The position numbers and the translations under genes were made by a program. Below are positions 40,960-48,554 of a stretch of DNA of 64,000 nt, in pieces; within the stretch, counting starts at the first letter, position 1, and each line of letters begins with the position of its first letter. A model generated the notes under the pieces. The model was not told the DNA's origin. It did not search any database and saw only the letters and a program-made list of their open reading frames with translations. The stretch lies in assembly GCF_050269735.1 (NCBI RefSeq), contig NZ_JBNNIX010000005.1:62001-126000 (forward strand), given 5' to 3'. The DNA is from Paenisporosarcina sp050269735 (GTDB taxonomy: Bacteria; Bacillota; Bacilli; Bacillales_A; Planococcaceae).

Positions 40960-42177
40960 ATGACTAAAGTTAGAGAAAAAGAGAATAAATCGATTTCCCG
41001 TAATAAATTATTAGGAATTGCCGGTCTTGGATGGATGTTCGATGCGATGGATGTTGGAATTTTATCTTTCGTTATCGTAGCCCTAGCCAATGAATGGGCT
41101 CTGACTCCAGGACAAATGGGATGGATCGGAAGTGTTAACTCCATCGGAATGGCAGTAGGAGCACTTGTTTTTGGGATTTTCGCTGATCGCGTTGGACGAA
41201 AACGGATCTTTATCGTGACACTTGTTCTCTTTTCAGTGGCAAGTGGATTATCCGCATTCTCAACATCACTGACCATCTTTTTGATTTTTAGATTTTTTGT
41301 AGGAATGGGATTAGGTGGGGAACTGCCGGTCGCATCTACGTTAGTATCTGAAAGTGTGGAAGCAAAAGAACGTGGGCGAGTTGTTGTATTGTTGGAAAGT
41401 TTTTGGGCAGCTGGATGGCTGATTGCCGCAATTATTTCTTATTTCGTTATTCCAGAGTATGGCTGGTCAATCGCCTTAATTATCACGGCTTTGCCAGCAC
41501 TTTATGCCATTTACTTACGATTGAATTTACCAGACTCGCCGCAATTTACGGCAAAACGAGTGCGGGAACGTACCTATGGACAAAACATTAAAGCGGTTTG
41601 GTCTAAAGCTTATGCGAAACCGACCTTAATGTTATGGATTTTATGGTTCACTGTCGTGTTTTCCTACTATGGAATGTTCCTATGGTTACCGAGTGTCATG
41701 GTGATGAAAGAATTTACGTTAATTAAAAGCTTTGAGTACGTGCTTATCATGACATTTGCACAATTGCCTGGATATTTCACTGCTGCGTGGCTAATTGAAA
41801 AAGCGGGCCGCAAATTTGTGTTGGTCACTTACTTACTGGGTACAGCAGCGAGCGCATTTGTATTCGGAAATGCGGATACGACAATGTTACTGATTGTATC
41901 AGGCGCATTTTTGTCCTTCTTTAATTTAGGAGCATGGGGTGCATTGTACGCGTATACACCAGAACAATATCCATCTGTTATTCGTGCAACGGGAGCAGGA
42001 ATGGCTGCAGCTGTTGGTCGAATCGGAGGGATTTTAGGGCCATTATTGGTTGGGACGCTTGTAGCTAAGGGTTACGATATCGGTTTGGTGTTTAGCATAT
42101 TCTGTATCGCAATCGTAATTGGTGTTCTGGCAGTTGTGCTTTTAGGAAAAGAAACGAAACAGTTGGAACTTGAATAA
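40960..42177 (+). CDS. niaP: Niacin permease, MFS
   Basis: A 405-residue major facilitator with 12 spans. The opening SRNKLLGIAGLGWMFDAMDV, GMAVGALVFGIFADRVGRKR (motif A), FVGMGLGGELPVASTLVSES, and GAWGALYAYTPEQYPSVIRATG agree with B. subtilis NiaP (formerly YceI), which imports nicotinate. AAGGGGAG precedes ATG 40960; the frame is open from 40930 without a ribosome site. Single gene flanked by two inverted 21-nt arrays. NiaR-type regulation was not identified. Confidence 0.92.
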   Translation: MTKVREKENKSISRNKLLGIAGLGWMFDAMDVGILSFVIVALANEWALTPGQMGWIGSVNSIGMAVGALVFGIFADRVGRKRIFIVTLVLFSVASGLSAFSTSLTIFLIFRFFVGMGLGGELPVASTLVSESVEAKERGRVVVLLESFWAAGWLIAAIISYFVIPEYGWSIALIITALPALYAIYLRLNLPDSPQFTAKRVRERTYGQNIKAVWSKAYAKPTLMLWILWFTVVFSYYGMFLWLPSVMVMKEFTLIKSFEYVLIMTFAQLPGYFTAAWLIEKAGRKFVLVTYLLGTAASAFVFGNADTTMLLIVSGAFLSFFNLGAWGALYAYTPEQYPSVIRATGAGMAAAVGRIGGILGPLLVGTLVAKGYDIGLVFSIFCIAIVIGVLAVVLLGKETKQLELE

Positions 42178-42183
42178 TTAGTG

Positions 42184-42213
42184 GGGAGGTTCTCTTTAAA
42201 AGGAGGCCTCTTT
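42184..42213 (+). terminator. Terminator after niaP
   Basis: GAGG...CCTC-containing stem (GAGGTTCTC/GGAGGCCTC, imperfect) followed by T6. Confidence 0.6.
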
Positions 42214-42484
42214 TTTGAAATAAAGCTAATTAGTTAAGGGCATCTGCTATCGTGGATGTCCATTTTTTGGAAGATGAAGTATACAAATATACATGCCGTG
42301 AACTCAGTGTTCATGGTATTTTTGTTGTATGCAGATAAATACTCTACATAAATGGCTGTCGAGCAAATCGAACAACCCCAATTAAAGGTTTTAACATCAA
42401 ATGGCCCCACCAGTTGTGGCCTCGCCGTGACTTGGTGGGTTTTTCTGTGAAAGAATGTTGCCATTGGTTGCTTGAGGAATCTCA
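42214..42484. other. Intergenic region after niaP with a second terminator-like hairpin
   Basis: No convincing ORF. CCCACCA (42406-42412) pairs with TGGTGGG (42433-42439) and a T5 tract follows, which resembles a plus-strand terminator without an obvious gene before it; a small RNA or a decayed gene is possible. Confidence 0.4.
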
Positions 42485-42580
42485 GTCTGACTTTTAGACA
42501 TTCACGTCTGAAAAAACTGAGAGGACGTCTGAAAAATGAAGCGTCACGTCTGAAAAAACGAGAGTTGACGTCTGAAAACA
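42485..42580 (-). repeat. Intergenic tandem array E, inverted copy of array D motif
   Basis: ACGTCTGAA occurs at 42504, 42525, 42546 and 42568 (21-22 base period) with a degenerate unit at 42485. Read on the minus strand the unit is TTCAGACGT, as in array D at 40744. Confidence 0.85.
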
Positions 42581-42677
42581 GCACATTCTTAAAATAAGTA
42601 TCTCTTTTTCTGTGTGGAAGTGTACAGAAACCTTTTATTCCCCGGAACCGTATAACAGGTAAAAGGGGGAATCGGAA

Positions 42678-43019
42678 TTGAGTATAAGAGAATTTAATAT
42701 AAATATTAGCCCTGATGAGGCGATGAATAAAATTAATGATGGCGTGATAAAGGGCAGTATTTCGGGGAAACTCGTCGATTTCTATGAACGCTACTCAGGA
42801 GACCATCAAGTCGTGGTATTTGTCCTGGAAAAATTCTTTATGCGAACGGGTAATCGCTCATCGATGACAGTAACCATTGATAACTTCGGTGATGTGACCA
42901 AAGTCCATGCGGTAGCCTCTGGCAGTTCAGAAAGTCCGTTCTTTAGATTTGATTGGGGAGCAGGCGATAGTTTTGCGAATAGTGTGGAAAATGCGCTGGC
43001 ACAACACATTATTAGTTGA
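42678..43019 (+). CDS. DUF6054-like small protein
   Basis: A 113-residue soluble protein with a helix-strand layout: ISPDEAMNKINDGVIKGSIS, VVVFVLEKFFMRTGNRSSMT, VTKVHAVASGSSESPFFRFD, ending AQHIIS. It resembles the DUF6054 family (unknown function) that I recall from Firmicutes; the match is by pattern only. AAAGGGGGAAT precedes a TTG start. It lies 43 bases before the VOC gene, probably cotranscribed. Confidence 0.65.
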   Translation: MSIREFNINISPDEAMNKINDGVIKGSISGKLVDFYERYSGDHQVVVFVLEKFFMRTGNRSSMTVTIDNFGDVTKVHAVASGSSESPFFRFDWGAGDSFANSVENALAQHIIS

Positions 43020-43062
43020 TAGAATAAAGCTACCAAATATCTGTGATAAGGGAGAGTCGGCT

Positions 43063-43434
43063 ATGTTCAAAAGAATTGACACCGTATTTTTGCCTGTACA
43101 GGATACAAACAGCTCAATCAAATGGTTTGAAGACAAGTGTGGATTTACCTTGAGATGGCACGATGAAGTCAAGGGTTATGCCGCGATGGATATCGGAAAT
43201 GGAGAAACAGCTTTTACGCTCGTGAGAAGCCCGCAAATGGGTACTAGTAAACCAAAAGAACATGAGTGGTTTAATCTTTATACAGCGGATATTCATGCTA
43301 CACATCATTTCATGCTGGATGCGGGTGTTGATGCGACACCGGTACAAACTGGAGGCCATGTTGAATTCTTTCAGTTTAAAGATTTAGATGGCAATACGAT
43401 TGGAGTCTGTTCATTTGAAGAAGACGCAGCTTAA
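43063..43434 (+). CDS. VOC family protein (glyoxalase/bleomycin resistance-like)
   Basis: A 123-residue VOC domain: RIDTVFLPVQDTNSSIKWFE, CGFTLRWHDEVKGYAAMDIG, WFNLYTADIHATHHFMLDAG, EFFQFKDLDGNTIGVCSFEE. The paired beta-alpha-beta-beta-beta modules and the terminal DxDGNxIGxC pattern are typical; substrate or ligand unknown. AAGGGAGAG precedes ATG 43063. The end overlaps the next gene by 20 bases. Confidence 0.85.
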   Translation: MFKRIDTVFLPVQDTNSSIKWFEDKCGFTLRWHDEVKGYAAMDIGNGETAFTLVRSPQMGTSKPKEHEWFNLYTADIHATHHFMLDAGVDATPVQTGGHVEFFQFKDLDGNTIGVCSFEEDAA

Positions 43435-43963
43435 TCATAGAAAAATCCTAATTGTGGGTTCGGGCGGAGCGGGGAAATCCACGTTATCACGTCTATTAGG
43501 GGAGAAGTTGGGATTACCTGTTGTCCATTTGGATGCCATGTTTTGGCAACCTGGCTGGAAACCTTCGCCACGCCCTGAATTTATGGATAGGGTAGAGAAG
43601 GAATTAGCTAAGCCCGAGTGGATTATTGATGGAAATTATGATTCTTCCATCGAATTACGGGCAAAGTATGCAAATCTTATCATTTTTCTTGATTTCTCAA
43701 ATGTCCTTTGCCTCTATCGCGCATGTAAGCGTGCGTGGATGTATCGCGGGACAACACGTCCGGATATGGGGGAAGATTGTCCGGAAAAAATAGATTGGGA
43801 GTTTGTAAGATGGATTTGGCGCTATCCAACAGATGCACGACCAGAGATGTTATCAATGTTAGCCAAATTAGAATCAGACGTCGTTACATTAAAGTCACCT
43901 AAAGAAGTAAATCAATGGTTACAACATATCGAGCACATAGAAAAGAGTGAATCATCCGCTTAA
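43415..43963 (+). CDS. P-loop nucleotide kinase-like protein (FlaR-type), second copy
   Basis: A 182-residue P-loop NTPase: ILIVGSGGAGKSTLSRLLGE (Walker A), LPVVHLDAMFWQPGWKPSPR, EWIIDGNYDSSIELRAKYAN, LIIFLDFSNVLCLYRACKRA, and a Trp-rich lid (WEFVRWIWRYP). Same family as the gene at 18475 but of the longer, canonical FlaR/topology-modulation type. TTG 43415 with GGAG 9 bases upstream is chosen as start; an ATG at 43388 in the same frame is possible. It overlaps the VOC gene. Confidence 0.8.
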   Translation: MKKTQLNHRKILIVGSGGAGKSTLSRLLGEKLGLPVVHLDAMFWQPGWKPSPRPEFMDRVEKELAKPEWIIDGNYDSSIELRAKYANLIIFLDFSNVLCLYRACKRAWMYRGTTRPDMGEDCPEKIDWEFVRWIWRYPTDARPEMLSMLAKLESDVVTLKSPKEVNQWLQHIEHIEKSESSA

Positions 43964-43983
43964 GGACGATTCACTCTTTTTAG
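43941..43983. terminator. Bidirectional terminator containing the kinase stop codon
   Basis: AAAAGAGTGAATC...GATTCACTCTTTT; the plus-strand gene ends inside the stem and the sortase gene ends at its other edge, so the two convergent genes share it. Confidence 0.85.
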
Positions 43984-44621
43984 GAATTTTTCAATGTAGA
44001 GTAAACAACAAGACGATCTTCGTAATAAGAACCTTTCTTATTGTATTCACCTGTACATGTAATTAGGTTTAATCTACTTCCAGTGCTGAAACCGAAAATT
44101 TCTCTTAGCGGGGATTCATCAAAAGGGTAAATCTCAACTCTGTCCACAACGAAAATAAGTTCAGAACCATCTTCAGCATTGACGATAATTTCATCACCGG
44201 TTTTTAATTTTCCAATGTTGTAAAATACCGCAGGTCCATTTTTACCATCCACATGTCCTGCGATGACTGAGTTGCCTGGTTGACCGGGCATATATCCTTC
44301 TTTATACCAACCAGTCGATACGATATCATTCGGAACATCCATATCCCCACCTTCAGTCAATCCAGCGGGGTTAATGGGTGCATCCACCTTGATGGCTGGA
44401 ATCTTAAGACGGGAAGGGACAATTCCCTGTCTTTCATCTTTTATGAGTTTGGAAGCAGTTAGTTGGCCGTCGCTTAAAGTTAAGGCTGCTTTTGTAGAAG
44501 AAGAGGCTTCCTCACTGGAAGCCTCTTCTTTTTCTACCGCTGGCTCTGGGCTTGCTTCTTCCGCTTGACAAGCCGATAGAAGTAACGAGGTACCCAGTAC
44601 AACACTTAATAACTTTTTCAC
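43980..44621 (-). CDS. Class F sortase, lipoprotein-type
   Basis: A 213-residue sortase. The N-terminus is a lipoprotein signal (VVLGTSLLLSAC, Cys about residue 17) followed by an acidic Ser/Glu-rich linker. The catalytic domain begins at RLKIPAIKVDAPINPAGLT; His is in SVIAGHVDGK, Cys in NLITCTG and Arg in EDRLVVYS. Class F sortases anchor proteins to the wall; lipid anchoring instead of a membrane helix is a variation. GTG start with GAGG 9 bases upstream, 4 bases after the surface-protein gene that ends in an MPKTG motif, the probable substrate. Confidence 0.9.
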   Translation of the reverse strand: MKKLLSVVLGTSLLLSACQAEEASPEPAVEKEEASSEEASSSTKAALTLSDGQLTASKLIKDERQGIVPSRLKIPAIKVDAPINPAGLTEGGDMDVPNDIVSTGWYKEGYMPGQPGNSVIAGHVDGKNGPAVFYNIGKLKTGDEIIVNAEDGSELIFVVDRVEIYPFDESPLREIFGFSTGSRLNLITCTGEYNKKGSYYEDRLVVYSTLKNS

Positions 44622-44625
44622 GTGA

Positions 44626-45987
44626 TTACGCCTCGTTTGAACGTCTGCGTAATGTGAATGCGCCACCTAAAGCTGCTGCTATTAAACCACCAAGTAGGAA
44701 CCACTCATAAGGCAATCCATCTTGGTCCGCTGTGCCACCCATACCTGTTTTAGGCATACCGTCTGGCATAGACTGTCCACTGAATTTATCAGGGAATTGA
44801 TCAACGATTGTTTGTGATAAGCCTTTAGAAGGCATCAACATATGCGCGTAAGATTCACGTAGTGAAGCGTATGATGCTTCATAATCACCTGCCACGTATT
44901 GATCGAAGGCTGCTAATAATTGGTCAACGTGTTCGGTAAGACCAGCTTCAAGGTCTGCTGCTGGTAAACGATTTTCTGTTGCTGCTGCTAAGAATGCCGC
45001 TTGCTCTACGATATAGCCATCCAATTCTTCCATAGCTTTGTCTTTACCAGCTTGGTCATCATTTGCAGTTGCTGTTACGTAGTCAACGAAGTATCCAATA
45101 TGAGATTTCCAGATTTCTTCGAATGCCGCTCCGCCTTCTTCACCATAAACTGAAGCGACTGCTGCAGATAAATCATCAGCATTTGCTAGTAGAGCTGCTG
45201 CAGATGCATCAAAGTCAGGATCTCCATCTACCCCATTTTGCATTGCCATTACTGCTAGTCCTGCGTGTTCAGTAAATACCTGGTCAAGTGAAGCGCGTAA
45301 ATCTGCTGCAGGCGTTACAGCCATTGATTTTTCAAATTTGTCAGGGAACTGATCTGTAATAGCCGTAGCCATTCCAGCTGCCACCATTGTCATATGCTTG
45401 ATTGCTTCACGTTCGTTCATGTAAGAAGTTTCATAATCTCCAGCGACATAGCTGTCGAAAGCCCAAACCAGTTGTTCTACATGCATTTTTAATCCTGCTT
45501 CTAAATCAGCAGCTTTTAAACGACCTTCCGTAGCTGTGTCTAAGAAAGCTGCTTGTTCCACAATGTATTTGTCTAAATTAGCAACTGCTTTATCTTTTCA
45601 GGCTTGGTCATTGGCTTTTGTTGCTGTCGCATAATCTACGAAGTACCCAATGTGTGAACTCCAGATAGTCTTGAATTGTGCGCCTGCTTCTTCACCATAA
45701 ACTGAAGATACTGCTGCAGTTAAGTCATCTGTATTTTTACTTAATGCACCAGCTAATGCTTCAAAGTCTTCCGTGCCATCTGCACCTTTTTTCAACGTTT
45801 CAACTGCAAGGAAAGCATGTTCAGTGAATAAATGACCTAAAGATGAACGAAGTTCCGATGCTGGAGTCGATACGCTTGTATCCACATTCCCTTCAGAAGC
45901 CTTTCCTTCATGATCGTGTGCGAAAGCCGCAGTTGGTACCAGTAAACTCATTGATAATGGAACAGCTAATAGTGTACGTTTTTTCAT
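44626..45987 (-). pseudogene. LPXTG-type surface protein with two repeats, interrupted by one in-frame UGA
   Basis: One 453-codon frame broken only by TGA at codon 130 (45600-45598). A Sec signal peptide (to AFA, residue 23) precedes two homologous all-helical repeats (about 41-224 and 225-405), each with FTEHA.LA, DDL.AAV.SVYGEE, HIGYFVDY and EQAAFL..ATE.RL..ADLEAGL. The C-terminus has MPKTG (about 412-416), a hydrophobic span and RRRSNEA, a sorting signal. Repeat 2 has GGA (Gly) where repeat 1 has TGA (AGKDKA versus A*KDKA), so a single base change explains the stop. AAAGGAGAG precedes ATG 45987. Function unknown; conserved His suggest ligand or metal binding. Confidence 0.85.
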
Positions 45988-46033
45988 TTTAAATTCTCTC
46001 CTTTTTGTTTGGGTTTGTTTTGGTTTCGAATAG

Positions 46034-46065
46034 CTAACGAAAGCCGTTTTGATTTGGATCACTTT
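46034..46065 (-). promoter_or_regulatory. ECF-type promoter of the surface protein-sortase operon
   Basis: AAAGTGATCC, a 16-base spacer and CGTTAG on the minus strand (-35 TGATCC 46061-46056, -10 CGTTAG 46039-46034). The same arrangement with TGATCT and CGTTTA precedes the ECF sigma gene, so it is likely recognised by that factor. Confidence 0.7.
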
Positions 46066-46114
46066 TTGTTCAGAAATTTTTTAAAACCATTTAAAAAGGG
46101 GGTTGTTCATCATA

Positions 46115-46232
46115 ATTAGGAGGAAATTGGTTAGTTGCCCCAATGATCGTGAAAGTTGCCCCAATCAAACCAATAGTTGCCCCAATGGCATGCATAGTTG
46201 CCCCAATCGGACTCAAAGTTGCCCCAATCATT
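46115..46232. repeat. Intergenic tandem array F, GTTGCCCCAATC units, 21-nt period
   Basis: GTTGCCCCAAT begins at 46134, 46155, 46176, 46197 and 46218: exactly 21 bases apart. The header 46115-46138 begins ATTAGGAGGAAA and ends TTGGTTAGTTGC, nearly identical to those of arrays A and G. Confidence 0.88.
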
Positions 46233-46243
46233 CAAAAAAAGCA

Positions 46244-46283
46244 CAAAAAAATTGAGCAGGTTCGAAAACCCACTCAATTTAAC
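46244..46283 (-). terminator. Terminator after the anti-sigma gene
   Basis: On the minus strand AAATTGAGT...CTCAATTT followed by T-tract. Confidence 0.7.
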
Positions 46284-46285
46284 GT

Positions 46286-47047
46286 TTATTTAAAATTCGA
46301 AGCCATCAATACATTGCCCAATGGTGTTTCACTTTCTGCATTCGGTTCATGAGAAACGGCTACTTGCGTCCAATCTCGATCCATTCCTTCAGGCAACGTG
46401 AAGACAACTGCTCCTTCTTGTGAATCAGACTTGAACGTGCCTGCTCGTTTAGGTCCTTCTTCATCTATTAACCATACCTGGTACACTTCGTCATTGGATA
46501 GTTCAGGTAGTGAGCTCGCTTGTACGACCACTCGAGTTTCATCTCCATGTTTTACAATAGAAGCCGTTCCGGAGGCATTCCCCTCTACTGGGCTTAAGTT
46601 CACATAAGCAAGCAGTTGATCAACTGCTTCACCTTGGGCAACTAAATCTTCCTGTTGATTCTTCACGAGTGAAGCCAAGAAAATATTAGTCCCTAGGGAT
46701 AGCATCAAAACAGCGGCTACTGCAGGGAACCATGATACAACACGATTCTTTTTAAATGGTGAATCAATGTCTCTAACAGGAAGTACAGGTCCAGGTCCAA
46801 TATTTGCTACGGGTCCTTTTGTAGTTTCCTCTTCAAAGACAGCACTTAAAATACGCTCTTTCATGCCTTCAGGGGGATTGGTTGTAGCCGAAACATACGG
46901 TAAATCTTCCGTTAATGCTTGCCACTCAGCCAGTTCCACTTGGCAATCTTCACAACTCGCAAGATGCTTTTCGAAAGCATGCTTTTCAACTTCACTCAAT
47001 TGTTCATTAAAATAGTCAACGAGTTGATTACACATCTGACGGTCCAT
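46286..47047 (-). CDS. RskA-type anti-sigma factor
   Basis: A 253-residue membrane protein. The cytoplasmic N-terminus (about 1-90) has the zinc-type anti-sigma motif HLASCEDC (HxxxCxxC). One span lies at about 108-128 (WFPAVAAVLMLSLGTNIFLA), and the outer domain is RskA-like (SLPELSNDEVYQVWLIDEEG, FTLPEGMDRDWTQVAVSHEP). It should hold the ECF sigma factor inactive until regulated proteolysis. Its start overlaps the sigma gene by 20 bases. Confidence 0.92.
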   Translation of the reverse strand: MDRQMCNQLVDYFNEQLSEVEKHAFEKHLASCEDCQVELAEWQALTEDLPYVSATTNPPEGMKERILSAVFEEETTKGPVANIGPGPVLPVRDIDSPFKKNRVVSWFPAVAAVLMLSLGTNIFLASLVKNQQEDLVAQGEAVDQLLAYVNLSPVEGNASGTASIVKHGDETRVVVQASSLPELSNDEVYQVWLIDEEGPKRAGTFKSDSQEGAVVFTLPEGMDRDWTQVAVSHEPNAESETPLGNVLMASNFK

Positions 47048-47615
47048 TTGGTGACATCCCCCTTTCTGATTCTAAATGTTTTCGTAAGTGCTGTAGTGCT
47101 AATCGAATACGGCTTTTCACTGTACCGAGCGGTATATCGAGTTTTGTTGAAATGGATTCCTGCGACAAACCGTGGAAGTAGAAAAGCTCCACAATCGAGC
47201 GCTGATCGTCTTTTAAACGATCGATGGCTTTTCGCAAAATCGTACCTTTTTCTTTCCATTCCAGCATTTGTTCAGGAAGTTCATCAATCGGTGCTTTCAT
47301 TTGCTCGGCATCTTTATCGAGCAAGCCAACTTCTTGTTGTTTGCCTTTCTTTCGTAGGGCATCTAGTGAAGTGTTGCGGGTCATGGTCAAGAGCCAGGAA
47401 GAAAACTTTCCTTTATCTTCGGTATAAGGTGCGTGATCTTTCCACAACTTTATAAATACTTCTTGTACTGTATCTTCAGCCAATTGCGCATTTTGAGTCA
47501 TGCGATACGCAAAGGAATAAACGAGCCGTTCGTAGCGATCATACAATTCTTCAAGGGCTGATTGGTCTTTTGACCTTAGCCGATCATACAACTGCGAATC
47601 AGTAAAATTATCCAT
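47028..47615 (-). CDS. ECF RNA polymerase sigma factor
   Basis: A 195-residue sigma-70 family factor. Region 2 spans ALEELYDRYERLVYSFAYRM to AEDTVQEVFIKLWKDHAPY and SWLLTMTRNTSLDALRKKG (-10 recognition); region 4 is RSIVELFYFHGLSQESISTK, LDIPLGTVKSRIRLALQHLR (-35 recognition helix). It pairs with the overlapping RskA-type anti-sigma gene. ATG 47615 has GAGGGGGG upstream; the longer frame to 47675 has none. A motif shared with the surface-protein promoter suggests autoregulation. SigK/RskA-like group. Confidence 0.93.
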   Translation of the reverse strand: MDNFTDSQLYDRLRSKDQSALEELYDRYERLVYSFAYRMTQNAQLAEDTVQEVFIKLWKDHAPYTEDKGKFSSWLLTMTRNTSLDALRKKGKQQEVGLLDKDAEQMKAPIDELPEQMLEWKEKGTILRKAIDRLKDDQRSIVELFYFHGLSQESISTKLDIPLGTVKSRIRLALQHLRKHLESERGMSPNGPSDV

Positions 47616-47692
47616 TTTTACCCCCCTCTGTACAAACATTCTATTTACATCATACAGAAGGTCGAAAGTGTGCACAACTTCCTCTCATTTGG

Positions 47693-47724
47693 TAAACGAA
47701 AGGAATCCATAAAAAGATCACTTT
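47693..47724 (-). promoter_or_regulatory. ECF-type promoter of the sigma/anti-sigma operon
   Basis: AAAGTGATCT, 16-base spacer, CGTTTA on the minus strand (-35 47720-47715, -10 47698-47693), 78 bases before the sigma start codon. Confidence 0.68.
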
Positions 47725-47734
47725 AAAACAGAAA

Positions 47735-47765
47735 AAATTGGAAAACCACAGTGGTTTTCCAATTT
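47735..47765 (-). terminator. Terminator after the membrane protein gene
   Basis: AAATTGGAAAACCAC and GTGGTTTTCCAATTT with one-base loop and T6 on the minus strand. Confidence 0.88.
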
Positions 47766-47771
47766 ATAGGT

Positions 47772-48416
47772 TTATGTTGTTTGAGTAAGGGTATTGAATA
47801 AGTTTTCTGTAACCTTAGCAAAGGGTTTGATGCCTTCTTCAGTCATTGTAAAACGAACTTCATTCATAGAGCCTTTCTCAACCTTAGAAATCTTGATGGG
47901 TGGGTAAGAATCTTTCCGAACAACTAAAGGTGTAGTCTCCTTGTCGAGATCAAACTGCTCAAAAGGAATCGATTTAGCTGCAACAAGCTGTTCCAGCTGC
48001 AAATGATTTTTAAAATGATATTGAAATTTATTTAATAACGCTTGGTTGTAAGATTCGACTAAGAAGACAGAAAGGAGCGTGTAGGCAACTCCGCCAATCA
48101 GAACCCACATATTATCTTGATAGAAATATAGGAAAACAGCAGGAATAAGAATCAATAGCGACATTATTAGAATAGCTGTGGATCTATAAAAATAAACACG
48201 ATGTTGCATGGCGGTTATTTCATCTGTATACGCCACTTTCCAGGAAGGTAAATCTACTACTTGAAAACGGTTTAAATCTTCCTCAATTTGGACATTGTAT
48301 ATTTGAGAGAGTTCATAATCTGCGGTGGTAGTATCGTATTCAAACTGAACATCCAAACTGTCATCTTTCCATCTCAAAAAGAAAGGAATTTCTTTTAACG
48401 TTAGATTTGTGTGCAT
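47772..48416 (-). CDS. Hypothetical protein with two membrane spans
   Basis: A 214-residue protein. The first 70 residues are soluble (LTLKEIPFFLRWKDDSLDVQ); two spans at about 82-100 (STAILIMSLLILIPAVFLYF) and 105-125 (MWVLIGGVAYTLLSVFLVES) follow; the C-terminal 90 residues are soluble with IPFEQFDLDKETTPLVVRKD and a basic end. Family not recognised. AGGAGG 8 bases before ATG 48416. Single gene. Confidence 0.7.
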   Translation of the reverse strand: MHTNLTLKEIPFFLRWKDDSLDVQFEYDTTTADYELSQIYNVQIEEDLNRFQVVDLPSWKVAYTDEITAMQHRVYFYRSTAILIMSLLILIPAVFLYFYQDNMWVLIGGVAYTLLSVFLVESYNQALLNKFQYHFKNHLQLEQLVAAKSIPFEQFDLDKETTPLVVRKDSYPPIKISKVEKGSMNEVRFTMTEEGIKPFAKVTENLFNTLTQTT

Positions 48417-48554
48417 AAGCAATCCTCCTGAATGATGATTTAATATTTCTGAATATTCGTTACTTTAATAGTAAAATAGGGATTCAAAAGATTTACAATC
48501 CTATATACCCAAAAATTTATAAGATAGTCTATTTTAATTGAGGAGAGTGAAGGT

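Noticed and set aside
42234..42584. 116-residue minus-strand ORF
   Set aside because: About half of it is translated array E repeats (Phe-Phe-Arg-Arg units); no ribosome site.
45598..45600. UGA as selenocysteine codon
   Set aside because: No SECIS-like hairpin seen just downstream, and the homologous repeat has Gly, not Cys, at this position.
46143..46352. 69-residue ORF across array F with repeated Val-Ala-Pro-Ile
   Set aside because: The 21-base period makes any frame look like a heptad protein; the related arrays A and G with 20-base units break the frame, and there is no ribosome site before this ATG.
46919..47455. 178-residue plus-strand ORF
   Set aside because: Antisense across the sigma/anti-sigma overlap, both of which have clear family motifs.
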